Below, piece after piece: positions 46,297 to 56,434 of a stretch of DNA of 64,000 bases. The translations under genes were made by a program, and so were the position numbers. Numbering within the stretch: position 1 is the stretch's first letter; the number at the start of each line of letters is the position of its first letter. The stretch is from the NCBI RefSeq assembly GCF_030817595.1, contig NZ_JAUSZN010000001.1, positions 4,409,501-4,473,500 on the forward strand. The letters run 5' to 3'. Below the pieces are notes generated by a model. The model searched no databases. It was given only the letters and a program-made list of their open reading frames with translations, and was not told the origin of the DNA. The DNA comes from Neobacillus niacini. GTDB lineage: Bacteria; Bacillota; Bacilli; Bacillales; Cytobacillaceae.

Positions 46297-48105
46297 TTAC
46301 ATTTTTACTTTTTGTTGCTGTGTTTCTAGCTTAAATTGATGGCGGAGCTTTGGCTGGAGGGCATGTTTGACTTTAATCACATACTCTTCATATAGCTGCT
46401 CTAAACCAACTAGCGCAAGAGAGAAAAAGTTTGCGTAATTTTTTTGTACCTCCCACTTTAACTCGTTCTTTCCACAAATACTATATTTATTTAATTCTTC
46501 GATTTCCTTTTGGATTTTTGCTAATTCTACTTGCTGTTCTGCCTCAGGCAGAGAAAGAACATAATCTATTTTTTCAATATAAGCTTGAGACTTTTTAATC
46601 TTGCCTTTAATTTCTTCGTAGCCGGCTTTATCGATTAGACCATACTTCAATTTAAAATCGTTCAGTTTTTGTGCAGAATCATAGGTTGAGTTTACGATAT
46701 CATCACGTGTCATTTGGGTTGTTTCATAGCTTAGCATATGCTTCCAAGATGGCTGGGTAATCGCCTTGCGGTGGTCCTCAAGGGTATGACAGAATTTTTT
46801 AAAGCCGTGAAGCTCTGGATTTTCAAAAGCCGGGCTTGCAGGATCAAGGAACGGTGCAAGCGGTGCGACAAAGTAGAAAAGTCTAGAATCTTGATTGCAT
46901 GCAAGATGAATTTCTTCACAGAAATCAATGTTTTCAAGCGCACTTTGGTAGGTCTGACTCGGAATACCTGTCATGAAGAATAAATCGATTTTCTTGGCAC
47001 CATGCTTTAAGGCAAAATTAAGTGTTTCAATTACCTTAGGATTGGTACAATTAAACTTACCATTATATCTTCTAATTTTTTCATCATGCGTTTCTAGCGT
47101 AATTTCAATACTGTATTTTGGACAGCTTTCATTCATCATCCGAAAGAATTCTTCACCTGCATATTGGAATAATTCGAACACGATTTCATTTTTAAGATTA
47201 AGCTGTTTAAGACGGCTAAAGAATTCTTTTACATATTCACGTCCGCCTTGACGCAGGTCATGCAGGATAAAGATAGGCGCGCGGCTGAAGCGTGAAATAA
47301 ATTGAATATCTTCAACAAGCTTTTCTGGCGACCTTAAGGCTAGGGAACTTCTTCCACAGTTTTGATCGTAGGAGTCCTTCGAACCACCGCAGATAAGACA
47401 GTTTTGCGAACAGCCTCTTGCAGTCAGTAGTGCGGTATTAGGATATTGCAGTCAGCCGTTGTATGGCAGTGGGTCAAGGAAGTTACGATATTTAAAGACA
47501 GAGCGGACGGTGTAACGATAGCCTGGCACATCGATATCATCCAAATCCTTTGGTACATAAGTGATGGGGTTATAACCAATCTCACTGCCTTTTTTCCAAG
47601 TTAGATTTGGGATGTCGGCATAATGTGTATTTCCAAGCTCCAATTTCTTCATCAACAGCAGCATGAGCTTTTCTGTTGAGTCGCCACGCATCACGAAATC
47701 AATAAAAGGATATTCGATTAATTCTTTATGATAATAGGTAGCGGATAATCCTCCGAAAATCATCGGGGTATCAGGATGGAGCTTTTTAACAATTTTGGCT
47801 AATTCAATACTGCCATGTGCATGCGGCAGCCAATGAAGGTCTATCCCGAATGCACGTGTTTTGATATTTTTTAGTTTTTTCTCAACATCAAATTTTTCAC
47901 TCATCAGCATGCGATTCGCGATGTTGATAATTTTTACGCGAAGACCGAACCGTTCTAAATAGTCAGCAATACTGGTTAATCCAATTGGATACATTTCAAA
48001 CACTGGTGATGACGGCACTACATCGCTGATTGGACCTGCAAGCAGGGAATTTTTTCGAAAGTCATAAACACTTGGTGCGTGTAAAAGGACTAAATCATAC
48101 TTCAT
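46297..48105 (-). pseudogene. B12-binding radical SAM protein gene interrupted by in-frame TGA
   Basis: One frame of about 602 codons from ATG 48105 (AAGGGTGG upstream) to 46297, broken only by TGA at 47454-47452. The first part (about 217 aa) is a cobalamin-binding-like domain (PIGLTSIADYLERFGLRV, FGGLSATYYHKEL). Directly after the stop comes LQYPNTALLTARGCSQNCLICGG, whose C-x3-C-x2-C is the [4Fe-4S]-SAM motif, then a TIM-barrel region (LRSPEKLVEDIQFISRF, VIETLNFALKHGAKK). The stop replaces what looks like a Trp codon (TGG). It could be a nonsense mutation, a sequencing error or UGA read-through. The substrate is unknown. Confidence 0.8.
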
Positions 48106-48578
48106 ATAAGCCACCCTTTTCATTTTTATAAAGTATATATTTTTATTGTGAATGGTTTCACATATTATCTTTGATTTAAACGTGGCAAAATGATAAACCA
48201 GATAAATTATTGCCAGAATCCACTACTGTAATTATTTTCTAACTACCTTTATTTTACTATAATGATGGATTAATAGAGTGACAAACGGGTGACAACAATA
48301 TGGAGATTCCGTGGAAACTAGGTACTACAAAAGTAGTACGGAAGAATAATCCTTTAGCAGAATAGGCAATGAACCATTCATTTGCCATAATAGTAACAAC
48401 AAACCTAAAGGGTTTGTCCCAGTATCGGTCAGTGAAAGTCATTGGACCGGTCTGGGCTTTTTTGCGACAACAAATATTTCCCAATTAACCTAATAAAAAA
48501 TAACTTGTTAACGAAGAATGTGTTAGGTACATTTTTAACAGAATATTAAAAATTTTTTAATGACAGGGAGAGGAATGG
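48106..48578. ncRNA. intergenic region with candidate structured RNA and intrinsic terminator
   Basis: On the plus strand a TATAAT (48258-48263) is followed by three hairpins: GTACTAC-aaaa-GTAGTAC (48321-48338), GGCAATGA/TTCATTTGCC (about 48365-48386), and a GC-rich CCCAGTATCGGTC/GACCGGTCTGGG stem with T-run (48418-48463). No open frame or known riboswitch motif was recognised. It may be an orphan small RNA, or a leader whose terminator controls the histidine kinase 116 bp downstream. Confidence 0.4.
48418..48463 (+). terminator. strong hairpin terminator upstream of the histidine kinase
   Basis: GC-rich imperfect stem of 12-13 bp followed by CTTTTTTG, with no plus-strand gene before it. Confidence 0.7.
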
Positions 48579-50444
48579 ATGATTGAATCTTCAGCCTTAC
48601 AGCTAAAGGAACGGCAGTCTAAGCTATTCTTACTGGTCGTCTCGTGCGTCGGCGGCTGGTTTTTCGTAAAAAATAGTTTATTAAAATTAGAAGAAATAAA
48701 TCAGTCAATGATTCTAGTCCTTCTAGTTATTTTCTTATTGATTGTAGAATTCTTTCCTCTTCCTGTATGGAAGGGAACGATCACCATTTCCTTCCCTCTC
48801 GTCTATGCTATTTACGTTATGGAAGGTCTTGCATATACCATTTTCACCTATGCACTTGTTGTCTGTGCTGTAAATTTGTTCAAAAGGCGGCCGCTCCGGA
48901 TTGTTTTTTTTAATCCTGCTTTATTAATCATCAGTTTTTATTTTGCCTATGTGATTGGCAATTTTTTGTTTTCGCATTATTCAATGGATGGAAAACCAAG
49001 GGTGCTTATTGGGATCATTCATTTCACCTCTATTATGGTTCCTTTTTATATTTTGAATAATATAATTGTGGATCTCCTTCTAATAATTAGGCCGCAAACC
49101 TATAATTTTCGGGATTGGAGGCAAAAAACAGGGCAGGAAGTTAATAGTTTGACCATTTCTTTTATCTACCTTTTTTTCTTTCATCTTTTTGGGAATCAAA
49201 ACAGAGGTGAAATCGACGCAATTGCCTTTTTTTTCTTCTTTTCCCCCCTTGTATGCTTTGCCTTATTAAGTTCAATCATTGCGAATTTAAAGAGGGAAAA
49301 GGCAAAACTTAAAGCACTATTTAGCATTTCTTCTGAATTAAATAAGAAAATGGCTGCTGCGGATTGGCTGGATTTTTTGAAGGACAATTTAAAGGAATTT
49401 ATTGATGTTGATGCATGGGTATTGTTAAAAAAGGATAGGGAAAGTTGGAATTTAAAGTTTGCGGTAGGTTTAGCAGTAGAAAATTTATCTTTAAGTGATG
49501 AAAGGATTCAGGGTTTCAATAAAATAAAAAGTTTAAGAGTTTATCCGAATACAAAAGAGTCAGGGGGTCCTGCTAATGGATTATTGGACCCGGAGATTCA
49601 TTCCTTATTATATGCGCCTTTAATGTTGGAGGAGGAGATTGTTGGACTTTTTATATTTGGAAGAAGCCGTACGAAAAGTTTTGTTGAAGAAGATAAGCAG
49701 GCTGCTGCTACGCTTGCGAATCAATTAGCTGTATTAATTAAGACAAGGCAGCTGATTGCTGAACAAGAAAAAAGGTTAATCTTAGAGGAAAGAAATCGGA
49801 TTGCCAGAGATATCCATGATGGTGTGGCACAGTCATTAGCTGGAGCCATTATGAATCTTGATACAGCTAATCGCAAATTTACAAAAACACCTGAAGAGGC
49901 TCGTCAGTTAATGAATGAAAGCACTGTGAAATTACGAAAGTGCCTAAAAGAAGTAAGGGAATCTATTTATGCCCTCCGCCCTTACCCGACAGAAAGAGAA
50001 GGACTTTTATCAGCGATAACAACAAAAATTAATGCGATTCAAAAGGAATCAAATGTGCTTATAAAGGTAGAAACTAGGGGGACAAAGTTCCAGCTCAGTC
50101 CGATGGTGGAAAAAATTATTTTTGATATTTTCCAAGAAAGTACCCAAAACGCACTGAAACACGCAGAGGCAACAAAGATTGATATATTAATTAGCTTTCA
50201 AAAGGAACATGTCCTTTTAAAGGTAAAAGATAATGGAAGTGGATTTTCACTTTTTCAGGCGATGATTAAAGCACGAAATCATCCCCATTTTGGGATATTA
50301 CACATGAACGAAGCGGCCGAAAAGATACAAGCATCACTGCAAGTAGATAGTAAAGAAGGGGCAGGTACGGAGATTACGTTAACTGTACCAAGAATGGGCA
50401 TAGAGGGGGCAATTATCCATGATAAAGCTTATGCTGGTCGATGA
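48579..50444 (+). CDS. NarL-type sensor histidine kinase with membrane sensor and GAF-like domain
   Basis: 621 aa. Six to eight membrane helices in residues about 15-235, a GAF-like domain (about 250-395), a HisKA_3 dimerisation domain with phospho-acceptor His413 in [19 protein letters not shown], and HATPase_c with [12 protein letters not shown] (N box) and VKDNGSGF (G1). The integral membrane part suggests sensing of membrane or respiratory state. It overlaps the response regulator gene by 26 nt, so the two are a cognate pair. Confidence 0.9.
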   Translation: MIESSALQLKERQSKLFLLVVSCVGGWFFVKNSLLKLEEINQSMILVLLVIFLLIVEFFPLPVWKGTITISFPLVYAIYVMEGLAYTIFTYALVVCAVNLFKRRPLRIVFFNPALLIISFYFAYVIGNFLFSHYSMDGKPRVLIGIIHFTSIMVPFYILNNIIVDLLLIIRPQTYNFRDWRQKTGQEVNSLTISFIYLFFFHLFGNQNRGEIDAIAFFFFFSPLVCFALLSSIIANLKREKAKLKALFSISSELNKKMAAADWLDFLKDNLKEFIDVDAWVLLKKDRESWNLKFAVGLAVENLSLSDERIQGFNKIKSLRVYPNTKESGGPANGLLDPEIHSLLYAPLMLEEEIVGLFIFGRSRTKSFVEEDKQAAATLANQLAVLIKTRQLIAEQEKRLILEERNRIARDIHDGVAQSLAGAIMNLDTANRKFTKTPEEARQLMNESTVKLRKCLKEVRESIYALRPYPTEREGLLSAITTKINAIQKESNVLIKVETRGTKFQLSPMVEKIIFDIFQESTQNALKHAEATKIDILISFQKEHVLLKVKDNGSGFSLFQAMIKARNHPHFGILHMNEAAEKIQASLQVDSKEGAGTEITLTVPRMGIEGAIIHDKAYAGR

Positions 50445-51069
50445 CCATGCAGTATTGAGGGATGGTCTAAAAAACATATTGGGTATGGAATCAGATATTC
50501 AAGTAGTCTGTGAAGCAGTAAATGGAATTGAGGCACTTGGAAAAGTGGAAGAGTTCATGCCAGATGTCATCTTAATGGATATTAATATACCCGAAAGGAA
50601 TGGGATTGAAGTTACCGGGTTGATAAAAGGAATTTATCCTTCTATAAAAATATTAATCTTAACCATGTACAATCATGAAGAATATTTCCTTTCAGCGATT
50701 CGTCAGGGGGCAGATGGGTATTTATTAAAGGATGCGCCCTCAGATCATGTCGTGGATGCGATTCGTGCTGTAGCAAAGGGACAATCTGTTATTCATCCTT
50801 CAATGACTAAAAAGTTTTTAAACTTTTCTTCTCAGAAAAAAGAGAATGTGGCAGTGGAAAAAAAGGAGTCTTTGCTGACCGAAAGAGAAAAGGATGTACT
50901 TCTCTGCCTTGTAAAAGGAATGAATAACAAAGAAATCGCTCAAAATCTATTTATTAGCGATAAAACAGTAAAAATCCATGTAAGTAATATTTTTAAAAAA
51001 CTTGAAGTGAAAAGCCGGTCACAAGTAGTTATTTATGCAGTGCAAAATCAGTTGATACCTTTATCGTAG
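50419..51069 (+). CDS. NarL/FixJ family response regulator
   Basis: 216 aa. Receiver domain with acidic pair VDDH (about 7-10), phospho-acceptor Asp54 in [13 protein letters not shown] and Lys in LLKDAP; C-terminal LuxR-type HTH ([37 protein letters not shown]). Targets unknown; the nearest candidate is the SLH subtilase downstream. Confidence 0.93.
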   Translation: MIKLMLVDDHAVLRDGLKNILGMESDIQVVCEAVNGIEALGKVEEFMPDVILMDINIPERNGIEVTGLIKGIYPSIKILILTMYNHEEYFLSAIRQGADGYLLKDAPSDHVVDAIRAVAKGQSVIHPSMTKKFLNFSSQKKENVAVEKKESLLTEREKDVLLCLVKGMNNKEIAQNLFISDKTVKIHVSNIFKKLEVKSRSQVVIYAVQNQLIPLS

Positions 51070-51098
51070 GACGGCCAGCCTGGTCGTCTTCTTTTTTA
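51068..51098 (+). terminator. terminator of the two-component operon
   Basis: GACGGCCAG / CTGGTCGTC stem followed by TTCTTTTTT. Confidence 0.75.
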
Positions 51099-51228
51099 GC
51101 CAAGAGACTACTACCTTTGTATGAGATAAAATAGTACTTCTACCTTCCTGAAATACGTCCTTTGCGGAATAGTATATCCTATTGAAAAGTAAGAAAATAG
51201 GGTTATAAAGACGAAAGGGGTATGGAAT

Positions 51229-53688
51229 TTGAAAAAATTTGTGTCGATTTTCTTAACGACAGCTTTGTTATTTATGCTGATGGTTCCTGGAATGCCGAAA
51301 GCCAATACAAGTATCGTTTCTGCTGTAATGGATAGCAGCCTAGTAAAGTCATTAGAAACGGCCGTTGAACCACTTCAAGTGATCGTAACATTTGAGGGGC
51401 AGGGTGCACCAACTTCGGATCATCTTAATCTATTAAAAAAATTAGGGATTTCAACCGGGATTACGATGAAGTCATTGCCGATTTCCGGTGTTTTAGCCAC
51501 AAAGGAGCAAATTAATAAGCTCGCAGCAACGCCGGGTATTAAATCAATCTATTTAAATAAAAGGTTAACGTATTCAAACTTTGACGCAAATAATCTAACA
51601 GGAGTAGATAAAGCTAGATCGGATGCAGCAATGCAAAAAGCAAATGGCGGACTGCCGCTAACGGGAAAGGGAATTGGCGTAGTCGTCAACGATAGCGGGG
51701 TGGACGGGACGCATCAAGATCTTCAGTTTGGCACTCACCTTGTTCAAAACGTGATGGGGAGCACAAACTTAAATGCATTAGCACCCGAACTGCTTCCGAT
51801 TACTTATGTAGAAAATGTACCAAATAGCGATACGAACTCAGGACATGGTACACATGTAGCAGGTACAGTTGGTGGAACAGGTGCAGCCTCAGGCGGTAAA
51901 TATGAAGGGGTGGCCCCTGGTGCTGACTTAATCGGTTATGGTTCCGGAGCAGCCCTCTTTGTTCTCGACGGGATTGGCGGGTTTGATTATGCCATCACAC
52001 ACCAATCTCAATACAATATTCGTGTCATCACAAATTCATGGGGTTCCTCAGGTGATTTTGATCCAAATGATCCGATTAATATAGCAAGTAAGGTGGCTTA
52101 TGATCGTGGTATTACAGTGCTGTTTGCAGCCGGAAATGAAGGACCGGGCGAAAACACTCATAATCCATATGCAAAAGCCCCATGGGTAATCTCTGTAGCT
52201 GCGGGTGAAAAAGATGGTTCTTTAGCTGATTTTTCATCCCGGGGTACAAAAGGAGTGGGCGGTACGTTTGAAATGGATGGTAAAACGTGGACATGGAAGG
52301 ATGAGCCTAGCGTTACCGCTCCAGGAGTGGATATTATCTCAACGCGTGTTCTTGCTCCAGTCTCAAGCTTAGCCATCACATCGGATGCTGAACTGATCGA
52401 GCCAGCCTATCTTCCATTTTATACATCCATGAGTGGAACTTCCATGGCAACGCCGCATGTAGCTGGAATTGTGGCACTTTTACTAGAAGCAGACCCGACC
52501 CTTTCTCCAGACGAAATTAAGAAGGTATTACAAGATTCTGCAACCAATATGCCTGGGTATGAGTCATGGGAAGTGGGAACAGGCTATGTGAACGCATATG
52601 CTGCTCTTGAGAAGGTTATGTTTGATAAATCATTTGGAGAAACGGTAAATGCTTATCAGACCTTTAATAGCAATGCAAATGTAACAGTTGAACGAACAGA
52701 TTTCCAGGTGGACTATAACCCGCTGGTGCTGTCTTCAAACTCTTATACATTTAATGTTCCAGAGGGTGTGTCACAAATTAGTGCAAGAATCGACGCCTTT
52801 GGTTTATTGGGGCAGACAGGGAATCCACTAAATTTAACATTAGTTGATCCAAATGGAACCATCTATAGTTCTGGTGTAAGCCTATTGTTTCCTCTTTATC
52901 CTGACCGTACGGTATCTGTCACTTCACCTGTTTCGGGTGAGTGGCAGGTAAAAATTGATGGGCTTCATGGAGATGCAGCTAATCCTATTGGAATTGGTCT
53001 CCCTGAAACGGTAAATGGAACCCTTGCCCTCTCAAAGGCAGGTAGCTTTTCTGGGTTAAAAGATATCTCTGGAAATCCAGCAGCCTCAGCGATTCAAATG
53101 GCAGTAAGTGAAAGACTTATCGACGGCTATGCTGATGGAAGCTTTAAACCAAAGCAGTATCTAACACGCAGTGAATTAGCCCGTTACTTAGTGATGGGAA
53201 CAGGTATCCGTCAAAGTCATTCGGTTAACGTGAAGGATGTTTCGACGGGAGATGTACCTTTTGCAAAAGCGGCAGTTGCGAAAGGAGCAGCAATCCGGGA
53301 TGGGGTCCAAACGCAGGGCGGCGTCATGCAGCTGGATGCTTCAGGAAATTTTAATCCAAGTGGTGAGGTCGACCGTGCGGGGCTTTCGTATTCACTTGTT
53401 CAAGCCCTTGGTTTAGAAAAACAGGCAAAGGATTTCACTGGGGATATAACCGTACAATATAAAGATGAGCGAATTCCTGTAAAAGATAGTGCTTCCGTTC
53501 CCGCAGACCTTAAGGGTTATGTTCAATTAGCCCTTGATTTAAATATTCTAAATGCCAGTTTTTCGGTGACTCAGGGACCGTACGATTTAGTCCCAAAGGT
53601 CGAGGCGAGTTTTAATCCAGCTAAAAAGGTCACCCGAGCTGATTATGCGGTTGCCATTACACGCTATTATCAAGCTTGGTTTCAGTAA
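51229..53688 (+). CDS. secreted subtilisin-like serine protease (S8) with SLH anchor
   Basis: 819 aa from TTG 51229 (AAAGGGG 8 nt upstream; ATG 51222 is out of frame). Signal peptide at residues 1-26, I9-type propeptide (about 48-112), then the peptidase domain with triad Asp155 (VVNDSGVDGTH), His206 (NSGHGTHVAG) and Ser405 (SGTSMATPHVAG). After a beta-rich P-domain-like region (about 480-590) come SLH motifs (residues 610-819, e.g. ISGNPAASAIQMAVSERLIDGYADGSFKP) that anchor the protein to wall-attached pyruvylated polymer. Probably a surface protease. Confidence 0.93.
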   Translation: MKKFVSIFLTTALLFMLMVPGMPKANTSIVSAVMDSSLVKSLETAVEPLQVIVTFEGQGAPTSDHLNLLKKLGISTGITMKSLPISGVLATKEQINKLAATPGIKSIYLNKRLTYSNFDANNLTGVDKARSDAAMQKANGGLPLTGKGIGVVVNDSGVDGTHQDLQFGTHLVQNVMGSTNLNALAPELLPITYVENVPNSDTNSGHGTHVAGTVGGTGAASGGKYEGVAPGADLIGYGSGAALFVLDGIGGFDYAITHQSQYNIRVITNSWGSSGDFDPNDPINIASKVAYDRGITVLFAAGNEGPGENTHNPYAKAPWVISVAAGEKDGSLADFSSRGTKGVGGTFEMDGKTWTWKDEPSVTAPGVDIISTRVLAPVSSLAITSDAELIEPAYLPFYTSMSGTSMATPHVAGIVALLLEADPTLSPDEIKKVLQDSATNMPGYESWEVGTGYVNAYAALEKVMFDKSFGETVNAYQTFNSNANVTVERTDFQVDYNPLVLSSNSYTFNVPEGVSQISARIDAFGLLGQTGNPLNLTLVDPNGTIYSSGVSLLFPLYPDRTVSVTSPVSGEWQVKIDGLHGDAANPIGIGLPETVNGTLALSKAGSFSGLKDISGNPAASAIQMAVSERLIDGYADGSFKPKQYLTRSELARYLVMGTGIRQSHSVNVKDVSTGDVPFAKAAVAKGAAIRDGVQTQGGVMQLDASGNFNPSGEVDRAGLSYSLVQALGLEKQAKDFTGDITVQYKDERIPVKDSASVPADLKGYVQLALDLNILNASFSVTQGPYDLVPKVEASFNPAKKVTRADYAVAITRYYQAWFQ

Positions 53689-53766
53689 ATGAAAATTTTC
53701 CTCCTTTAACCCAAATACACTTTATATCATACATTAAAGGGAAAACATATAAAGGAGGAATATGTC

Positions 53767-54210
53767 TTGAATTATTATGGTTATCCCAATCAGTACGGAA
53801 TGTATCCTGTATTAGAACCAAACCAAGAGCCAGCTCGTTTTGGTGGCGGGCAGCAGCCTGGATTCCAGCCCCCTCCCTTTGGTGGAGGACAGCAAGGATT
53901 CCCGCCATTTGGAGGAGGGCAACAAGGGTTCCCACCGTTTGGCGGAGGACAACAACAGGGAGGGGCGCCATCCTCACCACCACCTTCGTACACGCCACAA
54001 GAATCACCCTCTTTATACGCTGTCGATCCTGGAGCAATCAGAGGCTGCCTTTACCGCTATACCTATGTTTGGCTCAGCAATGGCAGCAGTTTCTGGTATT
54101 ATCCAACATATGTAGGAAGAGATTCAATTGCCGGATATCGCTGGAGAGGATACCGCTGGGTATATTATGGAACTGATTTAAGAAGAATTCGATCATTTAG
54201 ATGCTCATAG
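53767..54210 (+). CDS. Gly/Gln/Pro-repeat protein with aromatic C-terminal domain
   Basis: 147 aa from TTG 53767 (AAAGGAGG 8 nt upstream; the ATG at 53762 runs into TGA at once). Residues about 24-65 hold repeats of FGGGQQGFPP (30-bp units), then a Pro/Ser linker; the last 60 residues are rich in Tyr, Trp and Arg (YRYTYVWLSNGSSFWYYPTYVG). No signal or membrane segment. Composition is like a spore-coat or surface protein; function is not recognised. Confidence 0.65.
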   Translation: MNYYGYPNQYGMYPVLEPNQEPARFGGGQQPGFQPPPFGGGQQGFPPFGGGQQGFPPFGGGQQQGGAPSSPPPSYTPQESPSLYAVDPGAIRGCLYRYTYVWLSNGSSFWYYPTYVGRDSIAGYRWRGYRWVYYGTDLRRIRSFRCS

Positions 54211-54221
54211 ATTTATAAACT

Positions 54222-54256
54222 AGGTAATGAATCGAGGGATTCATTACTTTTTTTAT
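54222..54256 (+). terminator. terminator of repeat-protein gene
   Basis: GTAATGAAT / ATTCATTAC stem followed by T7. Confidence 0.75.
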
Positions 54257-54309
54257 TTTTGCTTGTGAAAGTTGTTATAATCATTGTAAAAAACAAAGGA
54301 TGAGAAAAA

Positions 54310-54786
54310 TTGACTAAGGTGAAAACAAACGCTATTCGGATTCTAGATGCAAAGAAGATCGCCTATGAGGTGCTTACATACGATAATCAGGATGGAAAAA
54401 TAGATGGTGTTTCTGTTGCAGCGAAGATAGGAAGAGACGCTCGTCAAGTATATAAAACGCTAGTCTCTCAAGGAGCAAGTAAGAGTATGTATGTATATGT
54501 GATACCTGTGGAAGCTGAATTAGATTTAAAAAAGGCAGCAAAGGCAGCAGGAGAAAAAAATGTGGAAATGATTCCTGTTAAGGATATTCTGAAATGGACC
54601 GGATATATTCGCGGTGGCTGCTCGCCCATTGGGATGAAAAAGGATTATAAAACATTTATCGATGAAAGCTGTTTAGAGCTTGACTATATGGTGGTCAGTG
54701 CGGGGAAAATAGGCGTCCAAATCGTAATCGATCCAAAATTGTTAATAAATCTGACAAAGGCTGAAACAGTTGATGTCAGAAAATAA
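54310..54786 (+). CDS. ybaK: Cys-tRNA(Pro) deacylase YbaK
   Basis: 158 aa with TTG start (AAAGGATG upstream). Contains KTLVSQG, VIPVEAELDLKKAAKAAG and YIRGGCSPIGMKKDYKTFID, the YbaK/EbsC editing-domain signature including the conserved GxxSP-like GCSPIG. It hydrolyses Cys mischarged on tRNA(Pro). Confidence 0.92.
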   Translation: MTKVKTNAIRILDAKKIAYEVLTYDNQDGKIDGVSVAAKIGRDARQVYKTLVSQGASKSMYVYVIPVEAELDLKKAAKAAGEKNVEMIPVKDILKWTGYIRGGCSPIGMKKDYKTFIDESCLELDYMVVSAGKIGVQIVIDPKLLINLTKAETVDVRK

Positions 54787-54837
54787 TTAATAGGCATTCA
54801 CCTATAAACGGATATTGCATAAGATATGTTGAAATGA

Positions 54838-54903
54838 AAAGCGGAAGCGCCTTGATAAGGGAAAAAATGAACCGCTTTTTTCCTAGGCGTTGCGGCTAGA
54901 CAT
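54838..54903. repeat. degenerate Bacillaceae intergenic repeat element
   Basis: GCGGAAGCGCCTTGATAAGG...CCTAGGCGTTGCGGC forms an imperfect long hairpin (GGAAAAAA / TTTTTTCC inside). It resembles the GCGGAAGCGCC-type repeats scattered through Bacillus genomes. Single copy in this window. Confidence 0.5.
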
Positions 54904-54943
54904 ATGAAACTTTGCTATGTCACGTAAAAGGGAGTGTTCAGAA

Positions 54944-56056
54944 GTGGCAGGAAAGATAAAAAATTATTATGCAGGCGGCAATACAGCTAGGGGATTTCAT
55001 AACCTTTATGATTCAAACCTCCAAGGGCTAGAACGGCTCTACATTCTTAAAGGTGGACCTGGAACAGGGAAATCCTCTTTAATGAAGAACATCGGTAATG
55101 AGTGGCTCGAAAAAGGGTATGATATTGAGTTCTTGCATTGCTCGTCAGATAATAGTTCTATTGATGGAGTAATCATACGTGCCTTAAAGGTGGGAATCGT
55201 GGATGGAACCGCTCCGCATGTAATTGAACCCAAAGCTCCAGGTGCTGTGGAACAGTATATTAATCTAGGGGAAGCATGGGACGCGAAGGCGCTTGCTGGA
55301 GAGAAAACAAACATTCAACGTTTAACTAAACAAATCAGTGCGTCCTTTAATTTAGCTTATTCGACCTTTAAACAGGCTTTAGATATCCATGATGACTGGG
55401 AAAAAATTTATATTGAAAACATGGATTTTGAAAAAGCAGATCAGCTGACCAACAAGTTAATTCAGTCTTTTTTTGGAAATCTGAAGATAAATAAACAGGC
55501 AGATATTCGCCATCGGTTCTTAGGGGCTGCAACGCCAAAAGGAGCGGTTGATTTTGTTCCGAATTTAACGGAGGATATTGAAAAACGCTATTTTATTAAA
55601 GGTCGTCCCGGTTCCGGGAAATCAACGATGCTGAAAAAGCTTGCGGCAGCTGCAGAAGCAAGAGGCATTGATACAGAGGTTTATCACTGTGGATTTGACC
55701 CTAACAGTTTGGATATGGTGATCTATAGAGAGCTTGGTATAGCTATTTTTGACAGTACAGCTCCACACGAGTATTTCCCGAGCCGGGCCGGCGATGAAAT
55801 CATTGATATGTATGAGCTTTTGATTACTCCTGGAACGGATGAAATCTATGAAGATAAAATTAAACCAATCGCCGAAAGCTATAAGAATAAAATGCAGGAA
55901 GCTATCTCTTATTTAGCGAGAGCGAAAGAACTTCACGATCAACTCGAAGCGATCTATGTTCCAGCGATGGATTTTACGGTTGTCGACCATATACAGGCAA
56001 GGATTTCAGAGGAAATCAGACAATTGGAATACGACACAATTGTAAGTCCTCAGTAA
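54944..56056 (+). CDS. two-P-loop ATPase of unknown function (PRK06851-like)
   Basis: 370 aa from GTG 54944 (AAGGGAG 9 nt upstream); the ATG at 54917 has no ribosome site. Two half-domains each start with a P-loop: LKGGPGTGKSS (about residue 35) and IKGRPGSGKST (about residue 219), and each continues with an HCSSDNSSIDGV / HCGFDPNSLDMV block and a TAPHVIEP / TAPHEYFP block. This is an internal duplication. It is soluble and conserved in sporeforming Bacilli; the role is not known. Confidence 0.8.
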   Translation: MAGKIKNYYAGGNTARGFHNLYDSNLQGLERLYILKGGPGTGKSSLMKNIGNEWLEKGYDIEFLHCSSDNSSIDGVIIRALKVGIVDGTAPHVIEPKAPGAVEQYINLGEAWDAKALAGEKTNIQRLTKQISASFNLAYSTFKQALDIHDDWEKIYIENMDFEKADQLTNKLIQSFFGNLKINKQADIRHRFLGAATPKGAVDFVPNLTEDIEKRYFIKGRPGSGKSTMLKKLAAAAEARGIDTEVYHCGFDPNSLDMVIYRELGIAIFDSTAPHEYFPSRAGDEIIDMYELLITPGTDEIYEDKIKPIAESYKNKMQEAISYLARAKELHDQLEAIYVPAMDFTVVDHIQARISEEIRQLEYDTIVSPQ

Positions 56057-56079
56057 TCAAAAAGAGAAAAAAGCATGTA

Positions 56080-56112
56080 TAAGAACTGTCCTGAATAGGG
56101 GCAGTTTTTTAC
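56080..56112 (+). terminator. terminator of two-P-loop ATPase gene
   Basis: AACTGTCC / GGGCAGTT stem followed by T6. Confidence 0.65.
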
Positions 56113-56186
56113 GTGATACTTATGTGCTGGGTTGGGGAGGATAACTGTAATGTCCAATAATTTTTCTGTCGGAGGAGCTACTTATC

Positions 56187-56390
56187 GTGAAAAATGACCC
56201 GAATTCAGCAAAAAACATTGTAGAAGCCAATATTGAAATCAATAAACAGTTGGAAGATGGGGAGGTACAGGAGCCTATACAATCAAAATCAGAAACTGAA
56301 AGAGCCAATATAGAGTTACAGAATCAATTCAATAATGATGGTAATAAAGACATACATACCTCTCCTGCAGCCATTTCTACCCCTCAATAG
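56187..56390 (+). CDS. small hydrophilic hypothetical protein
   Basis: 67 aa from GTG 56187 with CGGAGGAGC about 8 nt upstream. Rich in Asn, Glu and Gln, with no hydrophobic segment; predicted disordered. Composition resembles small spore-expressed proteins. It shares a terminator with the convergent SASP-like gene. Confidence 0.55.
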   Translation: MKNDPNSAKNIVEANIEINKQLEDGEVQEPIQSKSETERANIELQNQFNNDGNKDIHTSPAAISTPQ

Positions 56391-56393
56391 ACC

Positions 56394-56434
56394 CAAAGAG
56401 AGTCGGCTTCCCTACATGGTAAGCCGACTCTCTT
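56394..56434. terminator. bidirectional terminator
   Basis: AGAGAGTCGGCTT / AAGCCGACTCTCT stem with a 9-10 nt loop. Confidence 0.85.

Noticed and set aside
47452..47454. TGA as selenocysteine codon
   Set aside because: The site aligns with a Trp-like position, not a Cys; no SECIS-like stem was evident, and no selenoprotein genes are in the window.
48257..48484. 75-aa minus-strand frame
   Set aside because: It overlaps the hairpins and terminator, has no ribosome site and no protein-like pattern.
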